From: Oreocharis arfaki | Taxonomy: Eukaryota; Chordata; Aves; Passeriformes; Paramythiidae | Reading direction: 5' to 3' | Assembly (NCBI GenBank): GCA_013398015.1 | Contig: VZRR01011619.1 | Location: 1-64,000, forward strand | Length of the DNA stretch: 64,000 nt | Part shown: positions 49,501 through 61,000 of the stretch, piece after piece | How the letters are laid out: every line of letters begins with the position of its first letter | How positions within the stretch are numbered: the stretch's first letter is position 1 | Made by a program: the position numbers and the translations under genes | Notes under the pieces: generated by a model | Told to the model about the DNA's origin: nothing | What the model saw: only the letters and a program-made list of their open reading frames with translations | The model's database searches: none

Positions 49501-52034
49501 GGATCTCAGAGTATCCCACAAAAACATGCCATGTCTAGTTTGTCTACTGCAATGCATCAGCAGATTGGAAAAACTTATACCTAGTGACTAGGAAGGCCAC
49601 TCCTATTTCAGCAGGAGAAAGAACCAAAATTCTTATCTTTAGATATTCCTAACAATGGAATATTTTAATAAAAAGAACTCCCGTAACCAACATTTTAGTA
49701 AAGGAATATTAGAGGTGTACTTACTCTGCCCATTTCTCGTAGCTTAGTGAGCATGACCACAATTGTAGAATTATGCTCCCAGAGCATTCTCCAAAAGTCT
49801 TCAGTTGTTTCTGCTAAAGGACCCTGTGTAGCTATGTAAGCTTTTTGTTGTCTACATAAAAAAAAGTAAATTAAGAATAATATTTTAATCAAAACAGTGA
49901 ATTTATACTCATGTTCTCTATTTATATGTAAACATTGTCTAGAGGGAAAATGTATATACTATTAATAATGAGCAGATTAAAACCTTATTATGATTATTTA
50001 ATCAAACTATGGCTTTTTATTTTTAGAACTTTGAGAGGAAAATTACTCTGTTAATATTATGATTTATGACTTTATCATTATTATTTAAATTTTAATGCAA
50101 CTCTAATTGCTCAATTTTGTGTGCTGTAAAAAGCACTTAAGAAACACTTAGTTGTGCTGGTTCATTTTATAGAAATAACTGTCTAACAATCTATTAAGTT
50201 TAGGAATTATAGCATCAAGCAGTTTCTTTATTAACTTCTCTTCAACAGTCTGATGCCTCCAGCAAAAGTAAGGCGGGAAGAAAATTTGGGAATGGAGTGT
50301 GCATTTCCAGGCCCTAGTATCCTACTGCAGTGGAAGCTACCACCAAACTGCTAAAAGATTGGATCAGCAGCTTTATAAGATGATTACCAGTTTGTGCTGC
50401 TGCTTCTTTCAAGCAACAGAAACACCTTTGTGGGTGATAGTGGAGAAGAAGTTTATTTTCAGTTATGAGCAGAGGCTCATAAAATTATCCCTGGGATATG
50501 GGTACCCAGGCACACCTAAACTGACTTAGGCAAACTATACCATTTCCCTTTCATGCCTTTTTTCAACCAGCTGCTTAAGTCAGCTGAGGGCATATTGTTC
50601 CATGCTGTCATGAAGATGCTGGTGGGCTGCCTGTCTGTTTACAGACAAAAGGCTTTCGGTTAGGTCAAGTCTCAGCCAGTGCTCCAAGATCATAGATTAT
50701 CACCTTGATGCACAGAGTATATCTCCTGTATCTTATTTCTATATATCCTTTTAACTGTGAAAAAATAGGGATCCAAATAATGAGCATGCTTAAAATCTCA
50801 TTAACTTTCAGCATGTAAAGCATACTGAGAGCTCTCAGTGGTTAAAAGGCAGGTAAAAATATAATGCTCAAGATACTACGTAATTTACAAAATTTTTCTG
50901 TATTACATGATGAAAAAAATATAAACCCTTTATTAAAATTTAAAAAAACATCCAATCAAACATGCCCTGAACAGATAACAAATACTAGATTTCAATAGTA
51001 AGTTTTGTTATTTTCAAGGTAATTACATAACAATTTTGTAAACTTTTAAAGCAGTACAGGTAAGAACACACCACTATTTGTACCTGTATCCATCAATGAA
51101 ACTGGCATTAATATAATCAGAGCCTTCTACTCCTCGGATAGGCTGCAAGCATACCCTTGTGGACTCGTATGGCATAATATTGACAAGGCGATTTTTGAAT
51201 TTATTACATGGAAGATTGGCACTGATGAATCTTGAAGTGTGAGCCTTAGAGCTAGCAAGACGCTGTTGAAAAATTAAAATAATTAAGGCGAGGTGTAACA
51301 AAAACAAGTGACACTATCAGGTTTTATAATCTCTGCTCAGTATCCATTAATGAATAATTTCAATTTCAGACGCTTACTTTTCCATACTCTACTGCATTAG
51401 CCAAATATTTGTAAAGCTTCTTTTAACATCTTATACAAGTACAATGTCTGCTCCGTTAGTGCATTTGGACAAATTCTAATATTAAACCACTACACAGGCA
51501 CATATTTCAAGATACAGTAACAACAATACAGGAACAGCACAGTTAAATCACCCTCACCAAATGGTTCTTGTCCAGACACCCACTGAGAATAGAATTGTAC
51601 TTTTTAGAAAGAACCATCTTCCTAATTTGAAAATTTAGTCTAATGGTGTCTTTTATCTTTTGGTTACTGGAAACAACTGGTGGAGAACAGAGCAGCTTTA
51701 GTGGTACATCATTTGGTTTCAGTTACCCACAACATAAAATCCCAGTACCTTAAATTCCAGTTCCATTCCTGTGACATTCTCTCCTGTTTCTATCTGTGTC
51801 AGCTTCTGGATATATGCATACAGGTTTCTGGCTGGCACTTCGGTATTTCCACATGTCACTGCTTCCAGCAGTGCATCATGGATAAAGATGTATTGGTCCT
51901 CAGTTTGAACCATGTAATTCCTCTGTGCTCTCATTAGAGTTACGTGGCCATAAATATCTACAGTCTTTTCGTGCTTTATTCTCTCTAACATGGCATCTAT
52001 CACAATGAAACAGCCAGTCCTGCCGACTCCAGCA
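37464..52034 (-). CDS. PTPRD: PTPRD 3' coding part: receptor-type tyrosine phosphatase delta, seven exons
   Basis: Seven minus-strand exons (52034-51749, 51262-51084, 49851-49725, 48746-48621, 44199-44045, 40057-39922, 37532-37464) join in phase to 1078 coding nt: one base completing a Ser codon, 358 residues and a stop. The product is the cytoplasmic end of a LAR-family (type IIa) receptor phosphatase, a neuronal adhesion receptor acting in axon guidance and presynaptic assembly. In this family D2 binds scaffolds such as liprin-alpha. Visible order: second half of D1 ([10 protein letters not shown]-loop, QTEDQY Q-loop), linker, complete D2. Choice of PTPRD over paralogues rests on terminal residues as I remember them: [15 protein letters not shown], where PTPRS has DEYQFCYQ and PTPRF has QLCYR. 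The receptor ectodomain, transmembrane segment and first half of D1 lie beyond base 64,000. All splice sites are GT-AG and no frame break is seen, so the gene looks functional. Confidence 0.95.
39922..40057 (-). CDS. PTPRD: PTPRD exon: D2 P-loop remainder and C-terminal helices
   Basis: This 136-nt exon completes the Ser codon and encodes 45 residues: [19 protein letters not shown], then [16 protein letters not shown] and MVQTE. The D2 P-loop Arg is intact. The phrase VDIFQTVKM fits PTPRD or PTPRS better than PTPRF, which as I recall has VDMFQTVKT. The acceptor is ttcaacag and the donor GAG followed by gtgagc. It is separated from the last exon by 2389 bp. Confidence 0.95.
44045..44199 (-). 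CDS. PTPRD: PTPRD exon: D2 WPE loop and catalytic-position Cys
   Basis: This 155-nt exon begins in phase 0 with [12 protein letters not shown] and ends with SVHC plus two bases of the Ser codon. It contains [10 protein letters not shown]: the general-acid Asp of active domains (WPD) is Glu, the second hallmark of a pseudophosphatase D2 in this family. The Cys at the catalytic position is retained. The acceptor is tttcttaaag and the donor AG followed by gtaagtaa. The preceding intron is 4421 bp and the following one 3987 bp. Confidence 0.96.
45205..45259. repeat. 22-bp direct duplication in a PTPRD intron
   Basis: The string aaactcatgaaaaatt followed by g/c aaatt occurs at 45205-45226 and 45238-45259, differing at one base. 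It is a local duplication. Confidence 0.8.
48621..48746 (-). CDS. PTPRD: PTPRD exon: D2 middle segment
   Basis: This 126-nt exon, phase 0 at both ends, encodes 42 residues from [15 protein letters not shown] through [18 protein letters not shown]. The EKCHQYWP block is conserved in receptor PTP domains. The acceptor is attttgtag and the donor AGG followed by gtaagt. Another minus-strand frame is open for 63 codons across this exon, but its product does not match any phosphatase and is a shadow. Confidence 0.95.
49725..49851 (-). CDS. PTPRD: PTPRD exon: D2 core strand and helix
   Basis: This 127-nt exon supplies one base to finish the Arg codon and then 42 codons, from [15 protein letters not shown] to LTKLREMGR. 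The AYIATQGP block is a conserved PTP core motif, followed by [16 protein letters not shown], the central strand of the fold. The acceptor is ttatgtag and the donor AGA followed by gtaagt, a near-consensus site. It is flanked by introns of 1232 and 978 bp. Confidence 0.95.
51084..51262 (-). CDS. PTPRD: PTPRD exon: start of D2 with the KNRL loop
   Basis: This 179-nt exon starts in phase 0 with [10 protein letters not shown], the beginning of D2, and leaves two bases of an Arg codon. It contains [18 protein letters not shown] and [12 protein letters not shown]. In catalytic PTP domains the corresponding loop is KNRY, whose Tyr stacks on the substrate phosphotyrosine. Here it is KNRL, one of two changes known to make LAR-family D2 inactive. 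The acceptor is ttcaacag and the donor ACAG followed by gtac. The intron to the preceding exon is only 486 bp, the shortest in the window. Confidence 0.95.
51749..52034 (-). CDS. PTPRD: PTPRD exon: D1 from just after the catalytic Cys, plus D1-D2 linker
   Basis: This 286-nt exon begins with the last base of the Ser codon in HC(S)AGVGRTG and encodes 95 residues. It holds the P-loop Arg (AGVGRTGCF), the helix [16 protein letters not shown], the D1 Q-loop ([10 protein letters not shown]) that positions the hydrolytic water, and the linker ending in GMELEFK. The catalytic Cys itself must sit on the next exon upstream, outside the window. The acceptor is a T-rich tract ending in ttttag; the donor is AAG followed by gtactg, which is less perfect than the other donors here. 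The exon ends in phase 0. Confidence 0.95.
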
Positions 52035-55000
52035 CTAAAAGAAACGAATACGGGAGAGAAAACATGGACTGTTTCATTCACTGTGCTTACTTTTACATCA
52101 TTCAAGTTTCAGTGTTTTAGAATGCTGATTTGAAAGCACGTTTCTGAATATGAACACCAGCTTTTATGAAAGAGGTTGGTGCCCTGAAATAAGTAAACTC
52201 CTTAAATATCCTTTACAAGCAACTGAGAACACAAAATGCTTTTATACAAGATCTTTGAATTTTCAGGTTTGACTATAATAGAAATAAAACACCTTGCAAC
52301 ATGTTCTCAAAATACATGGTCTTAAAAATGGAAATTACTGGAGATGATGAATCCTCTAAAAATTCAAGTTTTATTTGTAGCATGATTTCTAAGTCATTAA
52401 ACATGCTGTCGCTGCTATTCTCTTTACAGAGGTAAATTTATAGGCAAACAATATTCTTACAGAAAATAAGTCTTACATATTTCTATCATACTTTGGTGGT
52501 AAACTTTCCACCCCTCTCCCAACTCTGCTGATGGCCCTTCTATTAACACAGTTTGTTCTGTCCTCTGCTCTTTCACTTGGCTAGGACATACTGTTAGTCT
52601 TTGCAATGCAGACCCATGACTAGATAGCTGTGCTAGCTGTAGGCTGGGGAAAACCCAACTGTTAGGACACGAACTGTACTGAACCAAATTAGACCATTTT
52701 TTTGCAGCCATGTGTATGACTGAACTTTATGAAGCTTTGTTTCAACTTTTTGCATACGTGTAGCTAAACAAAGCTAAAGTGTAAAATGGCTTTGTACATA
52801 GTTTTTCTGTCCAGGATCACATCATGCCTGTAACAATGAATGATAAGTTTCAGGCCTTGTAAATGCTTAACTTTTTTCAGTTAGTGACATGAAATTAAGT
52901 ACACAATATAGTAAACAACAGTTTATAAACTCTCAAGACACTGAGAACAGCTAAGTTAAGAATATTTAAGAACCCCAAAACCTGCAATTTTTAAAACATA
53001 AATAGAAAGAAACAAATACAATTATAACCCATCTTCTAAAGGACGATTATATAAAAGCCAAACCTTCTCACAGTTCCTCTTTTTTCCTAAGATATTAGAT
53101 ATCCTAAGTCCATCTTGAAATCTACAAGCAAGGTCTAACATTTATTTCTTGCATGACACCTTAAGAATCTTTGCCAATTACCAGCAACCCGAATTTACTT
53201 ATAACCAGATCAGAAGGAAGTACAGAAGAAAGATATTTTATCTCACATGAGGTAAGTCTTCTTTCTAAGATTGCATGTTTACATATTTTTAATCATGTAT
53301 TCTTGCCATGGATTACTCCTCCAAGCAGCAGGCCCCCTTCAGACAGCTGAGGACTTCTGCTAACAGACCAAATACATAAATCTCAGCTCTCTTAGATGCC
53401 ACTCTGACAAGAATTAATCGATATTCTGAGTTTAAGAAAATTTACCAATCAGTGATATTCATCAGTGGAAGTTGTAAAGAAGGAAGAATAAAGAGAAGCA
53501 AAATGATGGCTATCCTAGCTGAGGAGTAGTTCATTTACCTTATAGTAAGTATACTTTAGTATACTTTAGTACAGTAAAAGCTCTGCATTCCAGGAAAACC
53601 TGTTGACATTAACATTGCTAAAAATCATGGGGAAAACCTCAAAAAGCTGTCTCACTGTTGCGATTTTCTTTGGGTTTTTTTGTTCTTGTAATGGCAATGA
53701 AATCAACAGAAGTAGCACACATTTGTATGTCAGTCTGGTTTATATCAAGTTTTAAATCATTCCTTCAAGGATTACTCTTCACATTCAGGTTTTATTAGTT
53801 TAACAAGTGTGGGCCAAGTGAGAAATATGAAAGCTTGGCAGTGCAGATTTTGTCAGTAATCTAGAATTTGGTTCTTTTTCCTATAATGTACTAATAAATT
53901 GCTATTCCAACATCATGTTTATAACTGGATATGCCATTTTTCAGATCAAACATCAAAAAGTTCACCATAGACCACAGCTGCGAAGTCCCAATCTAGTTAA
54001 AACCTTGCACCTTCAGCTGGAATGAGTAATTTTCAGTTCTTCTTTTCATGTCTTTAATTAAAATTTATGTATTTATTATTTCCATGAGCAAACCCAAAGA
54101 AGAACAGTTATTAGCGTACTCTAGCACAGAAGACACTTGCTAGTCTACAGGTTTATGCAGAAGTTGTGAAGATCATACCAGCAGATCCAAACACATCATT
54201 ATGCACTGATTTCATGGTAAGGATGGAGGGACTGATACACTTCATTTATGGAGGCAGTTGGCTTCACTGGGCTCCTGACACACTCCTCTCTGGATCATTT
54301 TATCCAGCAAGATATTTTGCTCCTTTAAGATGTTCACTACATTCTAATTCTGCCTGTTAAAATGAGCTGTGTGCCTACCAAACTACTCTTTTCATTTTCC
54401 ACATAAAAATGGAACCAGTGTTACGAAGATTTTAACTTAATTCCTCTCTGAAACATGCCCTTTTGCCCCCAATACCTTCTAACTCCAAGCTCCAATAGCT
54501 TATTATATAAAAGAAGAAACTATCCTATCCGAATTTTTTATCCCATTTCTTTCTCTTCTACTATCATACAACCTTCTTAATATGGTATGATACACTGCTG
54601 GGAAGCCATACATTTTGAATCCTCACTAACAAGCCACTGAAATATAAAAAAAATTCCTTGTATTGTCTGGTAACCATGCTAATTCACCTAATAAGAATAT
54701 TTTCACAAATTATTTCTACCTTTTTTAATTGATTTTTTTGCCCTTTTAGTTCGAATCTTCTGACGGCGTTACCACCAGAATTTTTGAAAAATTCTTTCAG
54801 CTAGTGGAAGATACTATCACACTTTGAAGCTGAAAACCTAAGATATCTATTAAATAGACACACCTACTAGGAAACTGGTACTGCTTTAAATATTGTCATT
54901 TACAGTATTGTAACATTCGTTTTCAATTTCTAAAAACATGACTGACTCAGTCCCATGAGCTGAAACATGCTTAATGTCCTGTGATGCAATACAGCTACAA

Positions 55001-58000
55001 TAGCTACAATTCAAAAAAGGAAAATGAAGAGGCATAAGGGGGACATTCTGAATTCAAATCACTGTATGTATGTGTTAAAGGTTGGCTTTTGTGATTAATT
55101 TGAAGCTGTTTAAATGATGACCCTTTACTGATACTTCAGTGATTTGGCAAAGGAAGGCAGTGTAATTACCAGTATTCACAGATCATTTAATTGGAAGCAA
55201 AGACAGTAAAATATGGACCAAAAATCATGTAGGACATTTTTGACTCATATCAGGGGAAAATTTTATTGAATATTACTGTTTCAGATTGAATGAAGCTTGC
55301 ATTTATGAACTGAAAGTACATGAAATTGCTTGTGATATAGGAAATATATTAAAAGGTCTGGATTTTATTGAGGAACTTCGTATGTTTGATTAGACTCCAA
55401 TCTCACAGAAAATTTGTAGTAGTTCTGACAAGAGCAATATTTAGATTATTTTCCCATTTTGCCATTAGGAAATTAGTACAGAGTAGAAAATCACCCCTCT
55501 GTCCAGGAAGCAGCAAAGAAGCCCCTTATGAAGCCACTGAACATCCTTTTGAAAAGAAACATCTGATCAAAATAACATAAAGACCTTGTGCAAAGACGTA
55601 AATTTAGTTTTAGAAGAGATACTGGACTGCTTCAAGAATTATATACCAGCTTAAGAGACCTTTGAGAATTTGTCTGGAAGTGTGGTTATGGTTGGATACC
55701 AGACAACAAGGATGGTATACAGCACTTTCTCAGGTGCAGTGCTTTACCAAATGGAAGACTTTACTGATTGAATTTTCTTCCTCCCTAGGCTATGCATGGA
55801 GGCAGCCTTAATTATCACTGAAGTCACATAAATAGGCTGAAAAGGAACATGGAATAAAAAAAATCAGAAAGCAGAGTATTTCACTACAAGCAGATAAAGC
55901 TCATTCTAGAACTCTCCCTAGTTTTCACAGGTAGTGGACAAAAACATGGGAGGGCCACAACCCAAAAGCCAGCCTTGTATCTTTCTTCCTTCATGGAGTT
56001 TTACTAAGACTTTTCCTTTCAGTCTGTACATTCTCAGAATTCTAGTATTACCATAAATTCTTCAAATATGACTGCCCCAGATTTAAGCCCATATTTTTTC
56101 GTAATATGCAACTGCAAAAGTGTAGTAATGCTCAAGAAGTATATTTGTTCTCCATCTAATCCCAAGTACAGCTCTAGAGAGACCAAGGACAAGAAGCTGT
56201 CTTACAAGATAGCAACTTGAACACAAACAAACAAACTCTCAAATATTAAAACACACAGAATCAAAACTCCCCAAAATTTCTCTAACAAATCCCATGCACA
56301 GGGATAATAATAATTTTAAAAACTGAGTTTTCCATGCAGGCTAAAAACGTAGCATTAGTCATGTTCAACAAACCTTCAAACAACGACATTCCATTACAGC
56401 ACTTCAAACCCTCACACCAGACATAAATTAATGTTACACAGAGGAGATGAAAAGAAGATGACTACTCGTTCTTTTCTTGCCAAAGAAGAATTAGGATCAT
56501 GAAATGAAATAATGAGAATTTCAAACAAACAGGAAGTAATTTTTAGAGTAGTACATAATTAAATTGTGAAACGCATTGTTACAGAATACCATGTATGACA
56601 AAAAGAAATTCAGAGAGGAAAGGATCAATCAAGGGATATTAACCAACATGTTACAGACACAACTTCCTCTACAGAAGTCCTTTTATTAGATATTGCTGGA
56701 ATTTGGACAGGGACTCTGAAAAATAACATTCTAGACATGTCCTGGGAGAGAAACTGAAATGCACTGTCTAAATTTGGTCCCATGGTCCTACACAGTTATA
56801 AAAGGCATAAGCATTCCGTTTCCCAGTTGTAAATCAGATCATCTTAGAACTCTTCTTCTGAATCAACACTTCAGCCTCCAGGTACCTGACACCTTTTGGA
56901 ACTATAACACTGAAAAGGCACACCATTAATTTTGATACTTGCTTCTTCTTTCTTAAAAGGGACAAATTACCATGACTATTCTACCTGCTTCTTTCCTGAA
57001 ATCGTGAATTGTTGGTGAAAAAAATCTCTTATTGTTCTGCTTGTGAAACGGAATAGCAGAAATTATACAGTTTCTTCCCATCCTTTGTCTTTTGACTGAA
57101 CTGAAAAGTTCATTGGCCTTATTTCATACCACTTACTTTTCTTATCATGATTTCCCTTCAAAAATGGTTGTTGATTCTATATAACAATATATGCCATAAT
57201 CCTGCTTTTCATAGAGGATTTCTGCATATACACCTTACTTAACCATTATATTATCTGATTTCTTCAATTACTGAGACATATAAAGAAAAGAAATTAAAAT
57301 AAACTTTATTTCTCAGTACTATTTTATCTGTGTACAAGGATTTACTATGATATTTTATTTCAAAATTAATTCAGTTCTCAGATATTCTCATTATTTTCCT
57401 ACTTCTCTAAATACAATCTTATATATACAATGTACTGAATTTTGTATTTATCATCAAAGAGTAACTGTCCTAAATATATCTCCTCTGTGATATTTGTTGA
57501 GTTTCAGTGTATACTTTACATTTTTTGTACTGTACAATGCATTCACAAAGCCTTCCTGATATCATGCATTCCACCAAAGAAAGAATTCTCTAAAATTTAG
57601 TGAAATAGAGTTTAGAAAAAGAAAGTATTTTAAGGTTAATTCTAAAAACACATCTTGCTGTGACTTGTTACTTCCAATTAAAGATAGATCTCTGCCTGAA
57701 CAGCTGTAGTAAATACAGAAAATGATACTTCTGGGTAATTTAGCAGAGGAAGTACACTGCGATCCTACCGTCAATAAATAAAAGTGAAGATTACAGCACA
57801 GCAGAGAAGTCAATGAACAGAAATTATGCTGCTTGCTGCTAACAACTATTTGTTGCTTTCTTTGCAGCTCAACCTGCTTTGCATTCTCAGTGAAATGTTT
57901 CGAGAAGTTACTTAGTACTTTTGAGTATTTCCTTCTGTGCTTTGATTACATTTTCATGGAGAAGAGCTATTAGCCTATCAGTGCGAGTAACAGAAGCTGA

Positions 58001-61000
58001 ACTGATGCTATCTGATAATGAATTGAAGAACGTGGGAAGAAATGTGTTCTGTAATACTGGATAACTGGAAGACCTTAAAAGTACTAGCTAGCCACTAAGA
58101 TGCTGATTCCAAGTTTCAGAGTCCTCTGGACCCTTCCCTGATTCTAGGTGTTTGTATTCCTACTCCTATTGTGGCTAACAACTGTTTCTTTTCTAAACAG
58201 CAGCTGCCCTTGAGATTTTTTTCTCTTTGGTTGTTCCACTGATGGAGCAGTGATGAAGCCTGAGGTTGTCATCCAGACACAGGACTTCATCAGGTAAGTA
58301 AAAAGTAAAAGGAAGATGCACCACCAGGTCTCCTCAGTCCACACCGGATTTTTTTTTTTTCAGTACCAATCACAGCTCAAAGCCCTACATGAATCTGTCC
58401 ACAAATCTTTTTTTTTAATCTTTTCTCACTCCCCTGCTCCCCCTTCCCCTACTCTGAAAACTTGGAAATAACCAGTAAATTACTCCTGAACCTTGAAGCT
58501 GATACGACTTTGGTAGTAGGTCTATTGTTTTGGATCTCCATCTCCGAATGTCTCTTCCTTTTCAATTGAAAACTGATACACCTAGAGGATACACTCAGAG
58601 GATGAGACAAACATGAAGTTGCCACCTCTGGCTTTGGTTTAAACGGAAAGGGTTGCAATACAGTATTAATGGAGTGTGATGCTACACAGTAGAAAATCGA
58701 GATAAAAAAAAAAAAACAAACCCTGAGGCTTCTCTGATGAGCTCATACAAAGGCTAGCCCTATTTTTTCAGACCAAGTCGTAAGAAAAATAAATACCCTT
58801 TTTAATATCTGACAATACACCACTGACGGCTGAAGAGCTTGGTTACTGGTACTCATTACAATGTTTCTTAACCTCTGCAATCTTTATACTGACATGAATT
58901 CTCTGTAACATAGAAAATCAGGTTGTGAAAGGTTAATACCACTAAGCATTTCACATTTCTTAATCACAACTTGTCAGTTAGAGGTTAGACACTAATCTCT
59001 TCTCTTTTTTTCAGGATTTTGAACTTATGAGCAAAAATTGCGGGCAAGTTATAATGGAAATAATGGGAGTTTTAGCCTAGAAGTTTCAAGGTAGCTGTAA
59101 AATGAGCTTGGATATTACTATGACATTAAAAATTGTTTTTAAAATTCAGGTGACAAAATAAATAGACATCGCAATGCAGAATTCACTTGGAAGAGCACTC
59201 ATTGACAAAATCTGAAAATAAGTGATGAGACCCTGAAGTAAGGCTATAAAAGTATGAAAAATGAAAAAAGATTAATATTCAGGGCAGAATACTGATTGGA
59301 AAGCCTCCATGAAAGATAACAGGACTATTTTTAAAGCTGCATTTTACTTCTAGAGACACGGGGAGAGGATTTAAAGAGACTTTCATGCTGATTACTTTAG
59401 ATAAAAATACAGCCTGTTCAAAGTTAGCCAAACATGCCGGGTAGCCAAGTTGATGCAATGTGTTCCAGTATACTCTGTGTCTATGGATATTCTGGAATTT
59501 AATGTAGGTACAGCTGGGAAATCTCAGAGATACCCCTTTCCAGAATTCAGCTATTGGGTTATAAAAATATTTTCACATTTCCTGCAGATGGCTGGATTCT
59601 TTTCTTCACTCATAATTTTAATTCAGAATTCATTACGGACAGCTGCTGGCTCTGATAGAACCTAATTGCTCTTTTACTAGACTCAGCTGCAAGCAGTCAG
59701 ATTTCCTTTTCCTTTGTAGAGTATATTATATATAAACATGGGTGGGGAGAAAAATAACCAATTAACTAAATACATATGGATAAAATGACTCACTAAGAGT
59801 GCTGATCAAATAATGTATCAAACTACAGCTTAGGTCAAAGGAAATTACAGGCCTTGTAGGACATGATAATATATATATGGAAATAATTATCAGCAGCAAC
59901 ATATTTGTAATTTGAGATAACACATAGAAAAGGCATTGCCTTTGTTAAAAAAATCTTACAGACAATTATTACATTTTAATGAGGGGCAGGTTATTTCACC
60001 AAGCAAAAAGTCATCAGTCATCAGCAGACCTGCTCAATTGAAACCGTTTGTTGGCCAAACCAAAGTTAAGCCTCAGTATGTCCACTGGGCAACTTAGAAG
60101 GAAATGTGGCATAATCAGGTAACTATTTTTACTGCCTCACCTCTTTCTTTTTAAAAAAAAAAAAAAAAAAATCTCCAGGGAATAGTTACTGTTACTCAGG
60201 CTACCAAAAAAGGGTACAGCACAAAATGAAGAAACAGAGACAGCCAGCAAAAATGTCAAGGGATGCGAGGACTTTCACTTCTCTACACATGACCAACACT
60301 GGAATGGGTTAGAATATTTTGCTATTCCAGTTTTCTATGATGGATGAACTCAAGGAAAATTTGTAGACATGTAAAACAAGAAACAGCATCAAATAACACA
60401 TTTTTTAATCTTTTTGTCCAAAGACATTTAGTGAAATGAAGGACACTTCATTTATTGACATATTTAAATTAAAAGTAAATAAATATCTTCTAACATCATG
60501 TGTGAATCAACTTAAACAAGAAAAAAGGTCAAAGATAGTTAATACTGCCTGTTTTTTTTTTCTTTAAAATGTGTGAACCATCATGAATATAAGCAAAAAA
60601 GTATACACCGGTTTCTCTGTGTAGCTAAAGGAATAAAGGGGAAAAAAATCAAAATCCTCATGAATCAACTAGTCACTAACTGCTTGCTGCTGGAGAGGAA
60701 ACTTTACCGAAATATTGTTGACATTGGAGTTGTGTTCTTTCCCCTGAAATTTCTGCCATTTGCCATTGTCAGAAAGAGGATACTGGCCTAGACAGAACAC
60801 TGATTCTATCTAGTAATAGCATTCCCTATGGTTCTTTACAGATTTCTGACTGCTACCAGAAACAAATCTTACCCTATGCAGTCACAGCAGCTTTTCAGGA
60901 TTTCAAAAGATAATCCAGCCCCGAGTCACACCAGTGGGGGGTATAATCCCCTGAACCACAGCCTAAGTGCCAACCAAATATGGCTTTATACACACATGAC

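Larger units (their letters stand above)
40058..51748 (-). other. PTPRD: PTPRD introns between the D2 exons
   Basis: Introns occupy 51263-51748, 49852-51083, 48747-49724, 44200-48620 and 40058-44044; a further one lies at 37533-39921. They hold no second gene I can recognise. Contents are unremarkable AT-rich DNA, an A run at about 41541-41559, a strongly AT-rich patch at 43160-43220 and a 22-bp direct duplication near 45205-45259. Confidence 0.8.
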
